Source: an uncultured Pseudomonadales bacterium (GTDB lineage Bacteria > Pseudomonadota > Gammaproteobacteria > Pseudomonadales > Pseudohongiellaceae). Taken from it: a stretch of DNA of 64,000 nucleotides. A model generated the notes under the pieces. That model searched no databases and was not told the DNA's origin. It saw only the letters and a list, made by a program, of their open reading frames with translations. Location of the stretch: the NCBI GenBank assembly GCA_943789335.1, contig CALSTS010000010.1, positions 1 through 64,000 on the forward strand. Direction: 5' to 3'. Both the position numbers and the translations under genes were made by a program. Shown here piece by piece: positions 10,349 through 22,809 of this stretch. How positions within the stretch are numbered: position 1 is the first letter of the stretch; the number at the start of each line of letters is the position of its first letter.

Positions 10349-12061
10349 ATGAATCTAAAGCACATCCTTGATCAACAGATTTCTCAGGTCCTCTCTGAGA
10401 TTTCAGGCGACCCTACTTGCCAGGCGATAGTCAACCATTCTAAATCTGCTCAATTTGGTGACTATCAGGCAAATGGTGTCATGGCTTTAGCTAAACGCCT
10501 GAGACTAAATCCTAAAGAATTAGCTGAAAAAGTAAATAACAAGCTGGAATTAAGTGAATTTGCAGAGACAATAGATATTGCAGGACCCGGCTTTATTAAT
10601 ATAAGTATCAGCAAGGATTTTTTAACAAAACAGTTAAACTTATTGGACAAAGACCAGCTTGTTAAGAAAAGCAACGACAAGCAAATAGTTGTTATTGATT
10701 ACTCATCACCCAACCTAGCTAAAGAAATGCATGTCGGCCACTTGCGCGGCACTATTATTGGAGATGCTATTGCACGCACCTTTGAGTGGATGGGATACAG
10801 GTTAATCAGACAAAATCATTTCGGAGACTGGGGAACACAATTTGGAATGCTGATTACCTATATGTTTGAGCAAGGTGGCGCGACTACCAAATTAAGCAAC
10901 TTGGAAACATTCTATCGTGCCGCTAAAAAGCGCTTTGATGATGACGCTGATTTTGCCGCCAAGGCTCGTGAAAATGTTGTGAAATTACAATCTGGTGATG
11001 AGCAATGTTTACAGCTCTGGAAATCTTTTATTGATATTTCGATTCTGCATTGCCAAGAACTCTATAAGAAACTCAACATTACTCTCACCGAAAATGATGT
11101 CGTACCTGAAAGTTTTTATAACGATAAATTAGCAGGCATTATTGAAACGCTTGATAAACAAGGCTTACTAACTGAGTCAGATGGCGCACGTTGCGTTTTT
11201 CTTGATGAATTCAAAAATAAAGAAGGCGACATGTTACCCACCATCGTGCAGAAATCTGATGGCGGCTATCTTTACGCCACAACTGACCTGGCAGGCATTG
11301 AATATCGCTGCCAGACTCTACATGCCAATCGAGTTTTGTATGTTGTTGATGCCCGCCAAGGTCTGCATTTCCAGCAAGTATTCAACGTCGCCAAACTAGC
11401 GGGCCTAGCTGATGAAAAATGCTCACTTGAACACTTAAGCTATGGCACTATGATGGGCAAAGACGGCAAACCATTCAAAACAAGAAGTGGCGACACCATA
11501 AAGCTAATTGACCTTATTGAAGAAGGCATTCAGCGTGCATATACCCTAGTAGAATCTAAAAACCCTGATTTGAGTAAGGCTGAAAAACAACGAATTGCCA
11601 ATGTAGTGGGCATCTCCGCAATAAAATATGCTGACTTGTCTAAAAATCGAAATAGTGACTATATTTTTGATTGGGATAGCATGCTCTCTTTCGAAGGCAA
11701 TACAGCTCCATATTTACTTTATGCTTTTGCCCGTATACGAAGTATTTTTAAGCGCGCACAGCTCGATGCGGATGCTGAATATAAAATTTGCATAGAAAGT
11801 CCTGAAGAAAAAGTATTAGCTTTAAAACTACTCCAGTTTACAGAAGTTGTAGAAGCCTTACTCTTAGATTGTTACCCCAACCAACTCTGTTTATACCTTT
11901 ACGAACTTGCTGGTAATTTCATGAGCTTTTATGAGGCATGCCCTGTCTTAAAGTCTGAAGGCGAGGTAATGCAGTCACGCTTAGGGCTATGCCAACTAGC
12001 AGCATTAACCTTAAATCAAGGCTTATCATTATTAGGCATAGAAACATTAGACAAAATGTGA
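10349..12061 (+). CDS. argS: Arginyl-tRNA synthetase
   Basis: ArgS charges tRNA-Arg in the cytoplasm. The 570-residue frame is intact and close to the usual length. The N-terminal additional domain covers residues 1 to about 110. The class I HIGH signature is HVGHLRG at 128-134, followed by HFGDWGTQFGMLI. The KMSKS-like loop is GKDGKPFKTRSG, and the C-terminal anticodon-binding part contains FEGNTAPYLLYAFARIRSI. The gene appears to be alone: iorB-like is divergent on its left, and icd starts about 150 bases downstream with its own promoter-like sequence. Confidence 0.97.
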   Translation: MNLKHILDQQISQVLSEISGDPTCQAIVNHSKSAQFGDYQANGVMALAKRLRLNPKELAEKVNNKLELSEFAETIDIAGPGFINISISKDFLTKQLNLLDKDQLVKKSNDKQIVVIDYSSPNLAKEMHVGHLRGTIIGDAIARTFEWMGYRLIRQNHFGDWGTQFGMLITYMFEQGGATTKLSNLETFYRAAKKRFDDDADFAAKARENVVKLQSGDEQCLQLWKSFIDISILHCQELYKKLNITLTENDVVPESFYNDKLAGIIETLDKQGLLTESDGARCVFLDEFKNKEGDMLPTIVQKSDGGYLYATTDLAGIEYRCQTLHANRVLYVVDARQGLHFQQVFNVAKLAGLADEKCSLEHLSYGTMMGKDGKPFKTRSGDTIKLIDLIEEGIQRAYTLVESKNPDLSKAEKQRIANVVGISAIKYADLSKNRNSDYIFDWDSMLSFEGNTAPYLLYAFARIRSIFKRAQLDADAEYKICIESPEEKVLALKLLQFTEVVEALLLDCYPNQLCLYLYELAGNFMSFYEACPVLKSEGEVMQSRLGLCQLAALTLNQGLSLLGIETLDKM

Positions 12062-12119
12062 CAATGAGTAAAAGATTGCACTGATGTATCAGTTTAAACT
12101 ATTAGACAGACCCTCTTAT

Positions 12120-12128
12120 TGCTATAAT
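12120..12128 (+). promoter_or_regulatory. Candidate extended -10 promoter for icd
   Basis: TGCTATAAT fits the extended -10 consensus (TG, one base, TATAAT). The -35 region is weak. It lies about 80 bases before the icd ATG. Confidence 0.45.
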
Positions 12129-12207
12129 TGCCTGCCTCAAAATATAAAACCCTGCGAACTGCAAAACTATCATTAATTTATTCTAGGAAAGAACATCAAG
12201 GAACAGC

Positions 12208-14420
<2,213 letters not shown>

Positions 14421-14439
14421 TAGATCAGTTTTAGATAAG

Positions 14440-16362
14440 CTATTTACTTAAATCCAACAACAGCTTATTCAAGCGTCGTATGAAAGTGCCAGGATCATCT
14501 AATTGACCGCCTTCGGCCAGATTAGCCTGATCAAAAAGTATTGCCGCTAACTCTGCAAAAGCGGTCTTCATCACTTTCTTCGTCCAGCTTTTTAACCAGC
14601 GGATGCTCAAGGTTTATCTCAAAGACAGGTTTGAATCCGGCACTGCTTGACCAGCAGCTTCCATTATTTTACGCATTTGTAAATTCATATCGAATTCACC
14701 TACCGCTATACAAGCCGGAGAATCAGTTAAACGATTCGTTGTACGAACTTCAGAAACTTTCTCACCTAAGGATTTCTCAATCGCTCCAATAAAGGTTTAG
14801 CCGACTCATCAGCTTTCTCTTGCTGTTTTTTATCTTCTTCGCTATCAAGCTCGCCCTAGATCCAACTTTCCTTTAGTTACATCCTGAAACTGTTTACCAT
14901 CATATTCCATTAAATGATTCATCAACCATTCATCTACACGCTCTGATAACAATAGCACCTCAAGCCCTTTCTTCTTAAAAACTTCCAGGTGAGGGCTATT
15001 CTTGGCAGTATTGTGAGTCTCACTGGTTATATAATAAATCTTATTTTGGCTATCCTGCATTCGAGACACATAATCGGCTAAGGACTGATCCTGTTTTTCT
15101 TCTCCTGTCTGTGTTGTCGCAAACAACAACAAATTGGCAATTTTATCACGATTGCTTGTGTCTTCTGCGGGCCCTTCCTTAATAACTTGTCCAAATTCTT
15201 GCCAGAATGTCTGATACTTTTCTGCATCTTTCTTTTTAATTTTCGCCAGCATATCAAGCACACGCTTTGTCAGCGCATTCTTCATGGAATCTACTATAGG
15301 GTCTTTTTGCAAAATTTCTCTGGAGACATTTAAAGAGATATCATTTGAGTCTAAAACCCCTTTTACAAATCGCAAATATAATGGCAGAAACTGCTCTGCC
15401 TCATCCATTATAAATACGCGCTGCACATATAGCTTTAAGCCTCTCGCTGAGTCTCGATTCCAAAGGTCAAAAGGTGCTTTTGCTGGCAAATATAGCAAAG
15501 ATGTATATTCCAGCTTCCCTTCTACTTTATTATGGCTCCATTCAAGAGGATCTGCGAAATCATGACTGACATGTTTATAAAACTCTTTGTATTCTTCATC
15601 TTTCAACTCAGCTCTAGGTCGCGACCACAAAGCTTTTGCTGAATTTACAACCTCAAACTCTTTGTCTTTTTTCTTTTTCTTTTTATCTTCCTCTTTTTTT
15701 TCCTCTCCGCCAAAGTCTTCTTTAATCATCTTTACCGGTATTGAAATATGGTCAGCATACTTTTTAACAATACTTCGCAAACGAAATGATTCAGCAAATT
15801 CATTTTCAGCCTTCTTTAAATGTAAGATGATTGTAGTTCCCCTATCATCTTTTGCTATATTTTCAATGCTAAATTCGGCTTCTCCTTCGGACTCCCAATG
15901 AACACCTTCCTCTTTAGGCTCTCCTGCTTTTCGCGTAAGCACTTCTACTTTATCAGCAACGATAAATGCAGAATAAAACCCAACTCCAAACTGACCGATT
16001 AATTGTGAATCTTTTTTCTCATCACCCGTTAAATTTTCAAGGAATTGCGCTGTGCCTGATTTTGCAATTGTTCCTAGATTCTCAATGACTTCATCTCTAT
16101 TCATTCCAATACCATTATCTTTGATAGTGATGGTTTTTTTCTTACCATCAAATTCAATAATAATATTCAGATCAGGATCGTCTTCATAAAGAGAATCATT
16201 TTTTAAAGCTGCAAACCTAAGCTTATCCGCAGCATCAGAAGCATTTGATATCAACTCACGTAAAAATATTTCTTTATTGCTGTACAGGGAATGAATCATT
16301 AGGTGCAAAAGCTGTTTAGCTTCTGTTTGAAAACCCAGAGTTTCTTTTTGGGCGGCAGTCAT
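14440..16362 (-). CDS. htpG: Chaperone HtpG (Hsp90 family), C-terminal frameshifts
   Basis: HtpG is the bacterial Hsp90, an ATP-dependent dimeric cytoplasmic chaperone. An intact 505-residue frame begins at ATG 16362. The GHKL ATP-binding N-domain shows [25 protein letters not shown] and [12 protein letters not shown]; a Lys/Glu-rich linker is at about 225-240; and the middle domain contains [20 protein letters not shown] and SREILQKD. The last about 130 residues ([68 protein letters not shown]) are readable between 14440 and 14860 in changing frames. The corrected total is about 640 residues. It is convergent with icd, with only about 20 bases between the two corrected stops. Confidence 0.95.
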
Positions 16363-16448
16363 TCAGTCTATCTCCTATTGAATTATTTTTAACACATTGC
16401 GTATAGTTGCTTTTAATATGGGCGATATTAATTTTTTCAAGAGCAAAA

Positions 16449-16474
16449 AAAAACGCATCCTGAGATGCGTTTTT
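16449..16474 (-). terminator. Rho-independent terminator after the TonB-system operon
   Basis: AAAAACGCATC pairs with GATGCGTTTTT across a four-base loop. On the minus strand the hairpin is followed by a run of T, placing it just after the TPR gene stop and before htpG. T-runs on both sides make it potentially bidirectional. Confidence 0.85.
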
Positions 16475-16492
16475 AAAAATACAATTTAAAAC

Positions 16493-17857
16493 TTACCGGA
16501 AAAAACCTTGATACAACTCACGTTGCCTCTGCTTAGTTTCATAAAGGTTTTTTTCATTCTCCATATATCTCAACCAAGTTGCTGCAACATCTTCACTGCG
16601 CTCATCTCTTGCGGCTAATCGCACTGCTGCAATACCTTCATCATGCCTATTTAATTCAAGAAGAGCTCTTGCTTGACGAATGTAGGCTTGATCCTCTCTA
16701 TCTAAACCACCTTTGTCAAAAGCATTTTCCAAAGCATCTACTGCGTCATCAAATTGATTTAGATTAATATAAATAGACGCAAGACGTGAATACACTTCAC
16801 CATCTTCAGCTAACTCACCTGCCGTAATATAAGGCTCGACAGCCATCTCATCTTCTCGTGCTAACTGATAACTTTGCGCAAGGCGTGACCAGCTTTCCTC
16901 ATCATTATCTAACAAACCCTCATCAATACCCTGCTGCAGGACTTTAGCAGCACCCCAATAATACTCGGTGTTAAACATTTGGCCTGAAAGATTGATAATT
17001 TGACCTTCGCTATCTACGAAACCGAAAGCATTCATTGCATAAATAAAGCTTGCTTGCTCTTCAAAGCGCTCTAAAGCACCCAACACATTAACCATAAACT
17101 CCCAATCCGATTGCTCTTTAAAAAGCACAATCATTTCTCGAGTGAGCTGCAAAGCGTTATCAAGATCTTCTAACAAAGTATATAAAGATCGAGCTAATTC
17201 ATAGGTGCCTTTATCAACTTCCTCTCCCTGAGCGCGAATTTGATCCATAAACTCAAGAATGTAATTCAATGAGCTGTCAAATTCTTCCAGGGTATAATAG
17301 GCAATTGCAATTCTTTGATATGCGGCAATATCTGGTTCAAAAGCCATAGCTAGATATTCCAAGTAGGCATCAATAGAGCCCTCATAATCTTCTACAGCAA
17401 ACTTCAACTGACCTAAAAGAAGTATAGCTGATTCTCGAGCATCAGGAGGCAGTGCATCTTCATCCATAGCCAAAATTAATTCTTGATAGATAATTGCTTC
17501 TTCATAATTTTCTTCAAGTGCCGCAAAATTAGCATAAAAGCGCCACATACTAAGCTCTTCTGCATCATTTAAACGTCCGCGGTCATGCATATTACGCAAT
17601 TCCAACAGAACTTCATCAGCGCCTGCGATATCACCCTCATCTCTTAACTCCATAATTTCTTCAAGGCGCTCATAAACAGGCCTTGAAAGTGATTGGGAAG
17701 AACGGGCAGCGGGAGGAGCTCTTCTACCTTCTTCTTCATCTTGTGCACTCACTGTACTAGAAAAAGTAAGCACTAAAGGTAAAGTCGTTAATAAAACCGC
17801 TACTCTAGCAATCTTACTGAAATTTAAAATATTCAATTTAGAGATAATTGATTTCAT
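16493..17857 (-). CDS. Periplasmic tetratricopeptide-repeat protein of the TonB operon
   Basis: An intact 454-residue protein with a signal peptide (VAVLLTTLPLVLTFSSTVSAQ, residues about 19-39) followed by degenerate TPR helices covering most of the chain. Examples are AILLLGQLKFAVEDYEGSIDAYLEYL, AYQRIAIAYYTLEEFDSSLNYI and SRLASIYINLNQFDDAVDALENAF (given here only as landmarks). It is strongly acidic. TPR proteins at the end of TonB2-type operons are thought to scaffold the energy-transducing complex in the periplasm; the exact role is not established. It is the last gene of the operon, 9 bases after tonB, and is followed by the terminator at 16449. Confidence 0.85.
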   Translation of the reverse strand: MKSIISKLNILNFSKIARVAVLLTTLPLVLTFSSTVSAQDEEEGRRAPPAARSSQSLSRPVYERLEEIMELRDEGDIAGADEVLLELRNMHDRGRLNDAEELSMWRFYANFAALEENYEEAIIYQELILAMDEDALPPDARESAILLLGQLKFAVEDYEGSIDAYLEYLAMAFEPDIAAYQRIAIAYYTLEEFDSSLNYILEFMDQIRAQGEEVDKGTYELARSLYTLLEDLDNALQLTREMIVLFKEQSDWEFMVNVLGALERFEEQASFIYAMNAFGFVDSEGQIINLSGQMFNTEYYWGAAKVLQQGIDEGLLDNDEESWSRLAQSYQLAREDEMAVEPYITAGELAEDGEVYSRLASIYINLNQFDDAVDALENAFDKGGLDREDQAYIRQARALLELNRHDEGIAAVRLAARDERSEDVAATWLRYMENEKNLYETKQRQRELYQGFFR

Positions 17858-17866
17858 AAAATAACC

Positions 17867-18478
17867 TTATTCGTCTACATTATATCTAAACAAGTATTGA
17901 ACTCCTGCTACCGGCACTGCCACACCATCTTCTACACGAGGATTATATTTAAATCGCGTAACAGCTCGTACAGAAGCGTTGTTAAATATATCGGGTGGAT
18001 CAGCATCAACAACCTCGGGATTTATTACCGTTCCAGTTTCCGTTACGGTAAACATAACCAAACACCACCCTTCTATGCCTCTAGATAAAGCTCGGTTAGG
18101 ATATTGAGGTGGCACGGTGACGATAGGTAACATTTCTGAATCATTAATGCCCACAACGGCAGTAGCATCTATGCCGCCCATGTCAATATCAACACGAGCA
18201 ATATTAATACTGTCACCTGAACTCATATCCATCGTATCCACATCCATATCAGGAAGGTCCGGAACCTCTTCTGGCACATCAGGCTCTTCAGGTTTTGGTT
18301 CAACCCTTGCGACTTCAATTTCCATTTCAGGTATTGTTATATCCGCAATACGAATCGACGTTCGCACTTCTTGTTCACCACCACCCGTCGCAATAAGCGC
18401 CTGCATGAGATAGAACAAGGAAAAGGTTATTGCTCCCCCAAATAAAACTGCGACTAAAGCGTTAACTGTTCTAATCAT
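17867..18478 (-). CDS. tonB: TonB energy-transducer protein
   Basis: A 203-residue TonB-family protein. One N-terminal membrane anchor covers residues about 5-30 (VNALVAVLFGGAITFSLFYL). A Glu/Pro/Asp-rich periplasmic linker follows, with EPKPEEPDVPEEVP and no long Pro-Lys repeat. The C-terminal TonB domain starts at PQYPNRALSRGIEGWCLV and includes FTVTETGTVINPEVV and FKYNPR. It couples the inner-membrane proton gradient to outer-membrane TonB-dependent receptors. It begins two bases after the exbD stop. The short linker and gene order resemble the TonB2 type of Vibrio. No receptor gene is nearby. Confidence 0.92.
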   Translation of the reverse strand: MIRTVNALVAVLFGGAITFSLFYLMQALIATGGGEQEVRTSIRIADITIPEMEIEVARVEPKPEEPDVPEEVPDLPDMDVDTMDMSSGDSINIARVDIDMGGIDATAVVGINDSEMLPIVTVPPQYPNRALSRGIEGWCLVMFTVTETGTVINPEVVDADPPDIFNNASVRAVTRFKYNPRVEDGVAVPVAGVQYLFRYNVDE

Positions 18479-18480
18479 GA

Positions 18481-18885
18481 TTATTCCTCCGCAGCTATCT
18501 GTACGCTGCCAATGCCAGCCTCACGAGCTGCACCCATTACCGTTATGATATGTTCGTTTGTAGCTGATTGGTCGGCTTGAATAATGACAGGAGCATTAGG
18601 AGCATCAGCCAATCGTTGCTCTAAACGGAACCTTAAATTACGTGGCTCAATGATGTCTCCATCCATAAAAATCTCACCAGCTGGCGATATAGCCACCAGT
18701 ATCGGATCTAAATTTGTAAAAACCGCCATAGATGCTTGTGGCTTGACCACGTCATATCCAGCTTCTTTAACAAAAACAGCTGTTACTATAAAAAATATGA
18801 GAAGGATAAATACAACATCCAACATAGGGGTGAGATCTATTTCACCCGCCTGACCTTCTTCTTTATCTTTAGCTAAACTTCTCAT
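18481..18885 (-). CDS. exbD: ExbD-type biopolymer transport protein
   Basis: A 134-residue inner-membrane protein with a cytoplasmic N-terminus, a single transmembrane helix containing the essential proton-carrying aspartate (Asp23 in LTPMLDVVFILLIFFIVT), and a periplasmic domain ending with VIIQADQSATNEHIITVMGAAREAG. ExbD works with ExbB as the proton-driven motor for TonB. It lies 43 bases after exbB and 2 bases before tonB. Confidence 0.93.
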   Translation of the reverse strand: MRSLAKDKEEGQAGEIDLTPMLDVVFILLIFFIVTAVFVKEAGYDVVKPQASMAVFTNLDPILVAISPAGEIFMDGDIIEPRNLRFRLEQRLADAPNAPVIIQADQSATNEHIITVMGAAREAGIGSVQIAAEE

Positions 18886-18928
18886 AATTATTTCTTTATT
18901 TTCAGTTAGTTAAATGTGCAATTTATTA

Positions 18929-19462
18929 TTATGCGTGCTGGACCGTTAAATGATCTTGCAAGAGCTCTATCTCTCTATTAGATTTATGTTTAATCCAATT
19001 GCTGGCAAAAATACCTGATAATGCGCCGACCATTCCAGCCATTGTCGGAATAGTTGCTTTTGCAACCCCGCCAGACATTTGTTTAGCATCACCACCACCA
19101 GTAACGGCCATAACGTAGAAAACTTCGATCATGCCAGTCACTGTCCCTAACAAGCCCAGAAGCGGACATACCACCACTAAGGCTTCAATCATAGGTATGG
19201 GTGATTTTAAATCAAGCGAAACTCTAGATACCAGCTCCTGACGTACAGCATGTGCATGCCAGGATTTTTTATCCGAGCGTTTTTCCCACTCAGATAATGC
19301 AGCAGCAGTATTTTTTTTATGCACAGTATTAAGGAACCAAAGCCTTTCAAACATAAGGCTCCATTTCACAAATAGCAGTAAAGCTATCAACCAGAGCACA
19401 GGGCCACCTCTATCCATAAAATCAGAAATGGCTTCTAGGCTAGTCTGAAATAAGTCAAACAT
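18929..19462 (-). CDS. exbB: ExbB-type proton channel subunit
   Basis: A 177-residue MotA/TolQ/ExbB family protein. The first membrane helix is at about 20-36 (VLWLIALLLFVKWSLMF). The family core is PMIEALVVVCPLLGLLGTVTGM followed by IEVF, then SGGVAKATIPTMAGMVGALSGIF. It is the short ExbB of the operon, paired with the long TtpC-like protein upstream. AGGAGG lies before its ATG, only a few bases after the preceding stop. It forms the pentameric channel around ExbD. Confidence 0.93.
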   Translation of the reverse strand: MFDLFQTSLEAISDFMDRGGPVLWLIALLLFVKWSLMFERLWFLNTVHKKNTAAALSEWEKRSDKKSWHAHAVRQELVSRVSLDLKSPIPMIEALVVVCPLLGLLGTVTGMIEVFYVMAVTGGGDAKQMSGGVAKATIPTMAGMVGALSGIFASNWIKHKSNREIELLQDHLTVQHA

Positions 19463-19465
19463 AAG

Positions 19466-20905
19466 CTATCCTCCTAAAAAGTCGTAGCTTAAGCGCTTGC
19501 GCCAGCTGCTTTCAGCTTTTCTAGCAATAATACCCGTCGCCTGTTCTTCCATAACGTGAAGGATACGGTCACTACGACTTTTAATTAAGGTATGTATTAA
19601 TACAGTCGGAATAGCCACTGAAATACCTAATACAGTAGTTACCAAGGCTCCAGAAATACCACCAGCCATGATCTGCGGGTCACCAGTACCAAATAATGTA
19701 ATCTGCTGGAACACCTCAATCATACCAGTAACAGTACCTAGCAGTCCCATCAAAGGTGCAACGGTAGAAATAATCTTCACTAAGGTCAAGAACCTCTCTA
19801 AGACCAGGTGTTTCCTGCAAGATGGCTTCACCTAATTTAAGCTCAAGTGTCTCAATATCCATGGCTTTATCATTTTCATAAACCATTAACACCCGACCAA
19901 GTGGATTGTTTTTATTTGGCTTAGCAGTATTTTTCAGCTGTGAATTAACCTTCGCCCCAACAAATGTCAGGTAAATCATTTTGTAAATAGCAAAAAGCAT
20001 CGCAACAATACCAACTACGATAATTATCGAGCCGATTGTTCCACCCTGCTCACCATATCTGGTTTGGAAATCAGGGCTGCTAATCAGTGCAGCAAGGTAA
20101 GAGCCGCCTGTAGGTCCAGTAGGGTCAATACCTACCATAGTAAAACCGGATGTCCCACTTTGAAGTGCAAGAGCTGCATCTTGGTACAAGCCTGGACTAA
20201 AAGTTCCACCAGAAGGCTGTGCTGGCAATACACTCAGTCGCCCGTACTTGAATCATATTGAAGGTATTCACCATTTGACACCATATTATAAGAGCCAATT
20301 CGAACAACTTCCTGATCAACCTGAGCGCCATCAGCTGCTGCAACAGGCGCATTAAATTTAACAATACGACCAGATTCAGTCATCTCTTGTTGTAAAAAGA
20401 ACCAAAGCCGCTCTAACTCATCAATACTTGGCAATTGCGAATCACTTGCCATAATACCTGCAAGGTCAGTAAGAAACTCTTCACGGCCATTAAACTGAGC
20501 ACTAATAAGTGACTGTTCAAAGTTACTGCGAGTATCTCCTACGACACCAGCAATTGTTCCAAAAAGCTCTTCTAGGTCACCAATTCGTTCCTGAAGGGTT
20601 TCATTGCGCTGAGCTTTGATAAGCTCATTCTCATCATAAGTATTTTCTAGCTGACCACTAATTGCCTCTTCTTCTTCACGGGCGGCGATCATTTGATCAA
20701 GCAACTGCTGGCGTTGATTAACATTACCTTCAAAGCGCGCAATACGATCACGTTGCTCTTGAGTCTCTGTTAATGTCGCGTTTTCAACTAACTGTAGCAG
20801 TTCATCTAAGCTTCTAGGGTCTGCTTCTTGCGCCCCCGCCTGTAATGAAGTCAAGCAAATAGTTGCCGAAGCCAGTGTCAAACCTAAAGTTTTTATTAAT
20901 TTCAT
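19466..20905 (-). CDS. TtpC-like long MotA/TolQ/ExbB protein, frameshifted
   Basis: This reads as one protein of about 480 residues. It has a signal peptide (LIKTLGLTLASATICLTSLQAGAQ) and a periplasmic coiled-coil region of about 200 residues (Glu/Gln-rich, RFEGNVNQRQQLLDQMI to NELIKAQRNETLQERI). A membrane helix follows (GTIGSIIIVVGIVAMLFAIYK), then the ExbB core KIISTVAPLMGLLGTVTGMI and ISGALVTTVLGISVAIPTVLI. Shifts near 20230 and 19800 split it into three frames. Proteins of this architecture (TtpC in Vibrio) are required for TonB2-dependent uptake, from established knowledge of that system. It is second in the operon, five bases after the DUF3450 gene. Confidence 0.88.
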
Positions 20906-20910
20906 GTCTA

Positions 20911-21705
20911 TTACTCCGGAGCTGGTATCGGTAAATCTAGAAGTTGAGTGGTTTCAAGCTGCTGCGCCATACGAATTCCAAGCGCAATAGGGCGTCTATA
21001 TTCATCACCTAAAGCCATCCATTGATTTGTGCTCTTATCCCAAGCGCCTGTAGAATTTTGGTCGCTGGTTTGATAAAGCAGAGCAACTCGGCCAACTCTA
21101 AGAAGGTCAACGTCACGTTCAACGCCATCAATTTCAAGCGTATCAGTATAATGGGCGATACCTCGACCATAATCATTTTCAATTTGATAGGCCTGAAGAA
21201 CTAAACGGAACTTCTCAGCCACGTTTACACTAGAGTCATCAAAAGTGCCTCTGATTGTATTTAAACGATCTTGTCTTTCTTCGATTTGGAATGGGATATC
21301 CAAAGAGACAAATTGTTCTAGGCCTAGCATCATTCTTTCCATTAGAGGGGAAATCTGCCGCTGCAATTCAGCCGCCTGGGCAATCGATTCATCATACTCA
21401 GCAATCGTTCTTTCTTGCTCAGCAATAGTACGTCGCATACCTGCGTTATAAATCTCAAGACCATCAACTAATTTAGCTTGATCTCTATATTCAAAAGTAA
21501 GCTCAGATGCCTGGTCAGATAATTGATTTATCTGCACCTGCATTTCAGCGCCCATCTCAAAAATCTGACCAGATTGGGCAGATATTTCATCAAGGATACT
21601 TGTATTAATTACAGTGTCTTGAGCCGAAGCCGACCCAATATTAAGAAATACTGGTGCTACCAGTAATGAAGCAAGCATTTGCTTCTTGAAATGTTGGTAT
21701 TTCAT
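20911..21705 (-). CDS. DUF3450 periplasmic coiled-coil protein
   Basis: An intact 264-residue protein with a signal peptide (MLASLLVAPVFLNIGSASAQ, residues about 10-29) and a long predicted coiled coil (about 50-125, with AEQERTIAEYDESIAQAAEL). The C-terminal domain is typical of DUF3450, including EKFRLVLQAYQIENDYGRGI and DLLRVGRVALLYQTSDQ. DUF3450 genes usually open TonB2-type operons, as here. The biochemical role is unknown; a structural or scaffolding function with TtpC is an inference from position and shape. It is the promoter-proximal gene of the six-gene operon. Confidence 0.88.
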   Translation of the reverse strand: MKYQHFKKQMLASLLVAPVFLNIGSASAQDTVINTSILDEISAQSGQIFEMGAEMQVQINQLSDQASELTFEYRDQAKLVDGLEIYNAGMRRTIAEQERTIAEYDESIAQAAELQRQISPLMERMMLGLEQFVSLDIPFQIEERQDRLNTIRGTFDDSSVNVAEKFRLVLQAYQIENDYGRGIAHYTDTLEIDGVERDVDLLRVGRVALLYQTSDQNSTGAWDKSTNQWMALGDEYRRPIALGIRMAQQLETTQLLDLPIPAPE

Positions 21706-21887
21706 GTCTCATCCCATTTAATTATAGAAACTTTTTAGTGTTTTTTTATACTGTCTTAGCGACAAAATTATTTGAAATATTTATATTGCTAAGCGCCGCA
21801 ACAGTCAATTCGCAAATTATATCCTACCTTCACTCAAATAGGCAGAGGTGCGGAGCATAACAAATAGTTAAAAGCATATAGAACAAC

Positions 21888-21912
21888 AAAACAGTTAATA
21901 TTTCACTGTTTT
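21888..21912 (-). terminator. Candidate terminator after sucD
   Basis: AAAACAGT (21888-21895) pairs with ACTGTTTT (21905-21912) around a 9-base loop, 25 bases past the sucD stop. It is weaker than the other terminators because the stem is A/T-rich. It would end the sdh-suc transcript. Confidence 0.5.
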
Positions 21913-21936
21913 TACCTTAATTCTAACATTATTTTC

Positions 21937-22809
21937 TCACCATCCTGCTGCTGCTCTAAGCCCATCGCCAATTTCTGCCAGGCTTCTGACAGTAGTTACG
22001 CCGGCATCATTTAAGGCTGCAAACTTCTCATCCGCCGTCCCTTTACCCCCTGAAATAATAGCGCCAGCATGCCCCATACGCTTGCCTGGCGGGGCCGTAA
22101 CTCCTGCTATATAAGAAACAACGGGTTTACTAACATGATCTTTAATAAAAGCAGCAGCTTCTTCTTCAGCAGTGCCGCCTATCTCTCCTATCATTACTAT
22201 GGCTTCAGTTTGCTCATCTTTCTCAAGCAGGCTCAAAATATCGATGAAGCTGGACCCAGGGATAGGATCGCCACCAATGCCCACGCAAGTCGACTGACCA
22301 AACCCCGCGTCTGTAGTTTGCTTCACGGCCTCATAAGTTAGCGTCCCTGATCTTGAAACGATACCTACTTTGCCAGGCAAATGAATATGCCCTGGCATAA
22401 TCCCAATTTTAGATTCACCCGGAGTGATGATACCCGGACAATTAGGCCCAATTAACCTCACGTCTTCACGATCACAAACAACTTTCACTTCAAGCATATC
22501 GAGTGTCGGAATGCCTTCAGTAATACAAACAATTAGTTTAATGCCCGCTGTAACTGCTTCCAGAATTGAATCTTTACAAAATGGCGCTGGGACATAGATA
22601 ACAGATGCTTCAGCACCGGTTTCAATAACTGCACCAGCAACTGTATTGAATACGGGCAAATCCAAATGAATTTGACCGCCTTTCCCTGGGGTGACTCCGC
22701 CTACCATTCTTGTACCATATTCGATGGCTTGCTCTGAATGATATGTGCCTTGTGAACCTGTAAAACCCTGGCAAATAACTTTAGTATCCTTGTTTAATAA
22801 AATGCTCAT
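21937..22809 (-). CDS. sucD: Succinate-CoA ligase alpha subunit
   Basis: SucD is the CoA-binding and phosphohistidine-carrying subunit of succinyl-CoA synthetase, which makes ATP or GTP from succinyl-CoA. The 290-residue frame is intact. The CoA-binding Rossmann start includes [20 protein letters not shown], then [20 protein letters not shown], and the phosphorylated histidine lies in [17 protein letters not shown]. Its ATG overlaps the sucC stop by four bases (ATGA), indicating translational coupling. It is the last gene of the TCA operon. Confidence 0.97.
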   Translation of the reverse strand: MSILLNKDTKVICQGFTGSQGTYHSEQAIEYGTRMVGGVTPGKGGQIHLDLPVFNTVAGAVIETGAEASVIYVPAPFCKDSILEAVTAGIKLIVCITEGIPTLDMLEVKVVCDREDVRLIGPNCPGIITPGESKIGIMPGHIHLPGKVGIVSRSGTLTYEAVKQTTDAGFGQSTCVGIGGDPIPGSSFIDILSLLEKDEQTEAIVMIGEIGGTAEEEAAAFIKDHVSKPVVSYIAGVTAPPGKRMGHAGAIISGGKGTADEKFAALNDAGVTTVRSLAEIGDGLRAAAGW

